64,000 nt of DNA, taken from NCBI RefSeq assembly GCF_001039355.2, contig NW_019774714.1, forward strand, positions 374,842 through 438,841. Direction: 5' to 3'. The notes under the pieces are model-generated. The model ran no database searches and was not told the DNA's origin. It worked only from the letters and a program-made list of their open reading frames with translations. Every line of letters begins with the position of its first letter. Positions within the stretch are counted from its first letter, which is position 1. Shown here in pieces: positions 61,301-64,000 of this stretch. This stretch comes from Lingula anatina. Lineage: Eukaryota; Brachiopoda; Lingulata; Lingulida; Lingulidae. A program made the position numbers and the translations under genes.

Positions 61301-63240
61301 ATTAAAAGGTTTAAATGTTTTTGGTAGTTTCAAAATCAATTAAAAGACATTCTATTGCGATCTGCAATATATATATATATATATAGTTTTATTTATCAAG
61401 CACAGCTGTCTTAATCAAAATTACAAAGAAAATAATTATCATTATTATATAGGGATCATCATCATCATCAATGCTCTTCGTCCCGTGTGGGACATAAGGC
61501 CACAGTCACTTCTTTCCATCTGGCCCTGTCTCTGTCTAGGGATATTTATATGTAAAAACAACAACAACAGCAACAATACCAAAAATTGTAAACATCTAAG
61601 TTAAATAACCTAACCCCCCTTTTACACGCTCAAAACAAATAAGGCATGTACCTTGAGATACGTCTGCACGTTTTTGGACAGAACCATTTCAAAGGCGTAA
61701 GAACCGTTCCCGTTTTCTGCTGGCAGAACAGCTCGTTCCAGTAAACTGATATACTCTGCAGGGTTACGGTACTGGGTGGGGTTGAAATCGTTCTCTCGCG
61801 CCTTAGAACCTGAATAGGAAGAAATTGGACGTACTAGTACCATTATGATACATGGCAGGAACCCAAAGAATAACAGTTGAAGCAGTTTGTAGCTTTTAGC
61901 TGAAAATTTAGGAAAACTTTGTTTTGCTTCTTAAGGCACACAACTTAAATAAACCACAAAACGCGTTATTTTTCCGTAAATCGGCATGTCCCCAAAACCA
62001 ATGTATTACTTTTTGACCTGTAACATTTCTGGATTTATCAGCAGACAAGCGCTGTATGATTTATAACTTACAGGCTTTCTAAAAAAATTCAATACACATC
62101 ATCATAAAATCTTTTTGGGTGGTACTTCCAAAGCTGAGATCTTGTTCTCAACACTCTAAAAACGCCGCTGCATTTGTGACCAAGAACGAGATTTGCCCGC
62201 GGAAGATGGCGACAACGTACCTGACTTGTGAAAGCACGATTCTCGGAAGAAGAAATATCCATCATTTCGTAACCATGACAACATCTTCCTGCCCAGGTTG
62301 ACAATCTCGTCGTTGGATAAATACATCAACAGCCAGTTGCTGAAGACGATGTCGGCGCTGTAAATGTATATTTGAAGCGTTTTATCCAAACAGATTGGGA
62401 AGAAATCGAAACAGAAAATTATTATCATACCTGCACTGATATTCAAACGATCAATTCATTTTTATGCAAATAGAGTTGAAGAGTTATTTTCATATAGATA
62501 TGACACATTTTCTAAATTGTTTTTCTTTTTACTTTTATTGTCGTACTATTAAAAGACACAAACGCAGGTCTAGACACCTATGTACCTTCCAAACATACTC
62601 GCTTTTTCCACAGTGGTATATAAATACGAAACAATGTTAACTGTTTGGTGTGACATAGAGTTGTATTATGTGAGTTTAAAATAAATAAATAAATAAATAC
62701 ACCCACCTTGAAGCCGGGAGATCCAAATGTGTAACGTCTGCACAAATGAATTCCGTATTGCCATAGTGATCGTTTGTCTCCTTATTTTTTTCTATGAAGT
62801 TTTGCATAAAATCTACAGCCACCACGCTCTTGCTCTGCTCGGAGAGAGACGACGTGAAACGACTGAAATGTGTTGCAATATTCATTAATTAGTCTCTACC
62901 AGCATTTCACTTGAGAAAACACTAAAAAATATTTTAATAAAAAACAGGTCATTACAGAACCCTTGGGATTAGTTATTGTTTTACTATAGGATAGGTTTTG
63001 TTTGTAGGCTTACTAGATTTTTTACATACCACGTGGTCAGCCACGTTAAAGCAGCTCATGTTTGCCTATTTAAACTTACCCTATCCCGGCCCCAAGTTCT
63101 ATGACATCTTTATTCTCATAGTCCGGCAACATGGAGAGGATTTCCGGTGTCTCCTCTCGAGCGATGTCCTCAGCGTCGTTGTCAAGCAGCATTTCTTGCA
63201 GGTTTCCCTCCGAGGAATGCTGCCTCCAATACTTGGACAT
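58201..63240 (-). CDS. PMT: Phosphoethanolamine N-methyltransferase, two-domain, 11 coding exons, 491 aa
   Basis: Eleven exons (63240-63080, 62862-62707, 62357-62221, 61809-61652, 61166-60978, 60682-60593, 60396-60307, 60131-60009, 59547-59416, 58923-58807, 58323-58201) join with all phases matching into 492 codons including TAA, the length of plant-type enzymes. Two SAM-dependent methyltransferase domains are fused: domain 1 (about 1-200) with motif [10 protein letters not shown] (46-54), and domain 2 (about 225-491) with [11 protein letters not shown] (281-291). Domain 2 has [15 protein letters not shown] (Y241, Y249) and YSRDTILHI (D352, H356), matching the Tyr/Asp/His active-site residues described for the Plasmodium enzyme, then [14 protein letters not shown]. 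The enzyme makes phosphocholine from phosphoethanolamine by three SAM-dependent methylations in the cytosol; in nematodes the two halves are separate proteins. The start is the first Met of the first recognisable exon; a short upstream coding exon cannot be excluded. Confidence 0.94.
58807..58923 (-). CDS. PMT: PMT exon 10: domain 2
   Basis: [19 protein letters not shown] to MKEEFLQ. Donor CAG|GTTAGT, phase 0. Confidence 0.9.
59169..59211. repeat. AAT-rich microsatellite
   Basis: Imperfect AAT run in PMT intron 9. Confidence 0.8.
59416..59547 (-). CDS. PMT: PMT exon 9: domain 2
   Basis: [20 protein letters not shown] to SPPKYGK. Donor AAG|GTGGGT, phase 0. Confidence 0.92.
60009..60131 (-). 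CDS. PMT: PMT exon 8: catalytic RDTILH segment
   Basis: [14 protein letters not shown] then [16 protein letters not shown]. Donor TAC|GTAAGA, phase 0. Confidence 0.92.
60307..60396 (-). CDS. PMT: PMT exon 7: domain 2
   Basis: [20 protein letters not shown] to MDSR; GVD is the acidic SAM ribose contact. Donor AGG|GTTAGT, phase 0. Confidence 0.9.
60593..60682 (-). CDS. PMT: PMT exon 6: SAM motif I of domain 2
   Basis: [18 protein letters not shown] then [12 protein letters not shown]. 90 bases, phase 0 both sides. Confidence 0.92.
60978..61166 (-). CDS. PMT: PMT exon 5: linker and N-cap of domain 2
   Basis: Starts [15 protein letters not shown]; contains [15 protein letters not shown] with catalytic-type Tyr and HFISTGG. 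Donor GAG|GTAAGC, phase 0. Confidence 0.9.
61368..61384. repeat. AT dinucleotide run
   Basis: Short AT repeat in PMT intron 4. Confidence 0.85.
61453..61540 (-). mobile_element. 3' end of a non-LTR retrotransposon in PMT intron 4
   Basis: On the - strand the sequence reads [20 protein letters not shown]-like codons, stops at TGA (61470-61468) and ends in a short TGA/ATG repeat, as do the 3' ends of some LINE families. Only this terminal scrap is present. The family cannot be named from so short a piece. Confidence 0.45.
61652..61809 (-). CDS. PMT: PMT exon 4: domain 1
   Basis: [17 protein letters not shown] to KNVQTYLK. Donor AAG|GTACAT, phase 0. Confidence 0.9.
62221..62357 (-). CDS. PMT: PMT exon 3: domain 1
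   Basis: [18 protein letters not shown] to [11 protein letters not shown]. Donor CAG|GTACGT, phase 1. Confidence 0.9.
62707..62862 (-). CDS. PMT: PMT exon 2: domain 1
   Basis: [18 protein letters not shown] to [10 protein letters not shown], with the acidic residue of SAM motif II (VAVD). Donor AAG|GTGGGT, phase 2. Confidence 0.9.
63080..63240 (-). CDS. PMT: PMT exon 1: start and SAM motif I of domain 1
   Basis: Begins MSKYWRQHS and ends in GAGIG. The exon itself extends upstream to an acceptor TTTATAG/TAGTAG near 63257, so a 5' non-coding or short coding exon precedes it. Donor GG|GTAAGT, phase 2. Confidence 0.85.
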
Positions 63241-63257
63241 CTCATCACGGACAGACA

Positions 63258-64000
63258 CTACTATAAACAAATTAATATATTTTATGAATGAATGCGTGAA
63301 GAAAGAAACAAACAATTCAAACAAAGAAAAAGAAAGAAAAAATATAAGAGAACGTGCGACCGAACGCCCGAGCGAGTCAGGGAGAGAGCAAAAACATTCA
63401 TATAGGTCAAAAAATAAAAATAGAAAAGATAAAAGATAATCAAATGCAAACGAAGCTCTGAAACAGGGGAGGATTGTGAGCTAGGATAGTCATTAATATT
63501 GTCATGTCAGAGGAGATATGTATGTTGCCAGTACTGATTTTGCAGCAGGACGATTTTGAAATTGAGACAGTGGGTTCTTCCATATTCACTGAAAGAATTA
63601 ATGATGACACGCGATGGAAATATTGGTGCTTAGTGGCAAATTTGAATTCGTCAATGCATTGAAAGTCTATGCGTTGTTGTTATCTGTGGCCCTAATACCC
63701 AACTGTCACCGCGATTATGTAAACTACTGATATTCGGATGGTCTTAACTTAATCTATGGACAGACAGGGGTATCACAGTAAGGGTATGCAAATACAATTT
63801 AACTAACTGTTACAAATCCTTTATTGTGTTCTTTACCTACATGCAGGAAGACATTCCATCATTTTTCAAGAAAGACTCGCTATATATTTTGTAACGACTT
63901 CTTTCTAAAGTTTTGGCTTGAATTCAGGAAATTGTCGTGACCCTTATCCCATTCCGATCAAAGGTTACTACCTCCAGACGAATTAAGTTTGGGGTGACGG
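63258..64000. other. Upstream flank of PMT, no gene seen
   Basis: AT- and GA-rich sequence. It may be an intron if PMT has an upstream exon, since an acceptor lies at about 63257. No coding signal recognised. Confidence 0.5.

Overview
The window is nuclear DNA of an intron-rich animal, most likely a marine invertebrate (non-vertebrate deuterostome or spiralian; I cannot place it further). Grounds: GT-AG introns of 0.1-5 kb, a T-box gene of the Tbx20 class, a CRP-type pentraxin, a two-domain phosphoethanolamine N-methyltransferase of the kind mammals lack, AT-rich DNA full of microsatellites, and signs of a heterozygous assembly (a 3.8 kb tandem near-copy joined by one N, and a 239-base gap).

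Layout. (1) 1-11 kb, + strand: a tandem array of C2H2 zinc-finger genes. It holds the 3' end of one gene (1-510), gene A (2373-4690, with a decaying finger tail to about 4955) and gene B (6791-10947). In A and B the apparent stop after the first finger exon overlaps a good splice donor, and the reading frame continues across the introns (655 and 1065 codons). Each unit carries its own conserved 5' block. A 174 bp foldback MITE with an 8 bp target duplication sits at 1507-1680. (2) 11.7-19.6 kb: two near-identical 3.8 kb non-coding copies in tandem, possibly the two haplotypes of one locus. (3) 20-39.3 kb, + strand: Tbx20 in seven coding exons (23256-39306, 517 aa), every intron phase consistent. 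(4) 39.3-55.3 kb: no gene seen. This interval contains non-coding segments that are diverged copies of segments upstream of Tbx20. (5) 55.35-56.92 kb, - strand: a secreted pentraxin, 3 exons, 288 aa. (6) 58.2-63.24 kb, - strand: a bifunctional phosphoethanolamine N-methyltransferase, 11 coding exons, 491 aa.

The genes do not form one pathway: nuclear zinc-finger proteins, a developmental transcription factor, a secreted pattern-recognition protein and a phosphocholine-synthesis enzyme lie side by side.

Most worth a second look: four non-coding element pairs (D/D', A/A', B/B', C/C') shared between 13-23 kb and 41-49 kb, all in the same orientation. They could be duplicated enhancers or the regulatory remains of a lost second Tbx20. 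A perfect 36 bp inverted repeat in introns 2 and 5 flanks T-box exons 3-5. Tbx20 intron 1 has a helically phased run of TGACA sites. The zinc-finger family often has Cys in place of the core Leu, and carries repeated SUMO-type KxEP and NGAG modules. All gene models come from reading splice sites and frames by eye; no search or alignment program was run.
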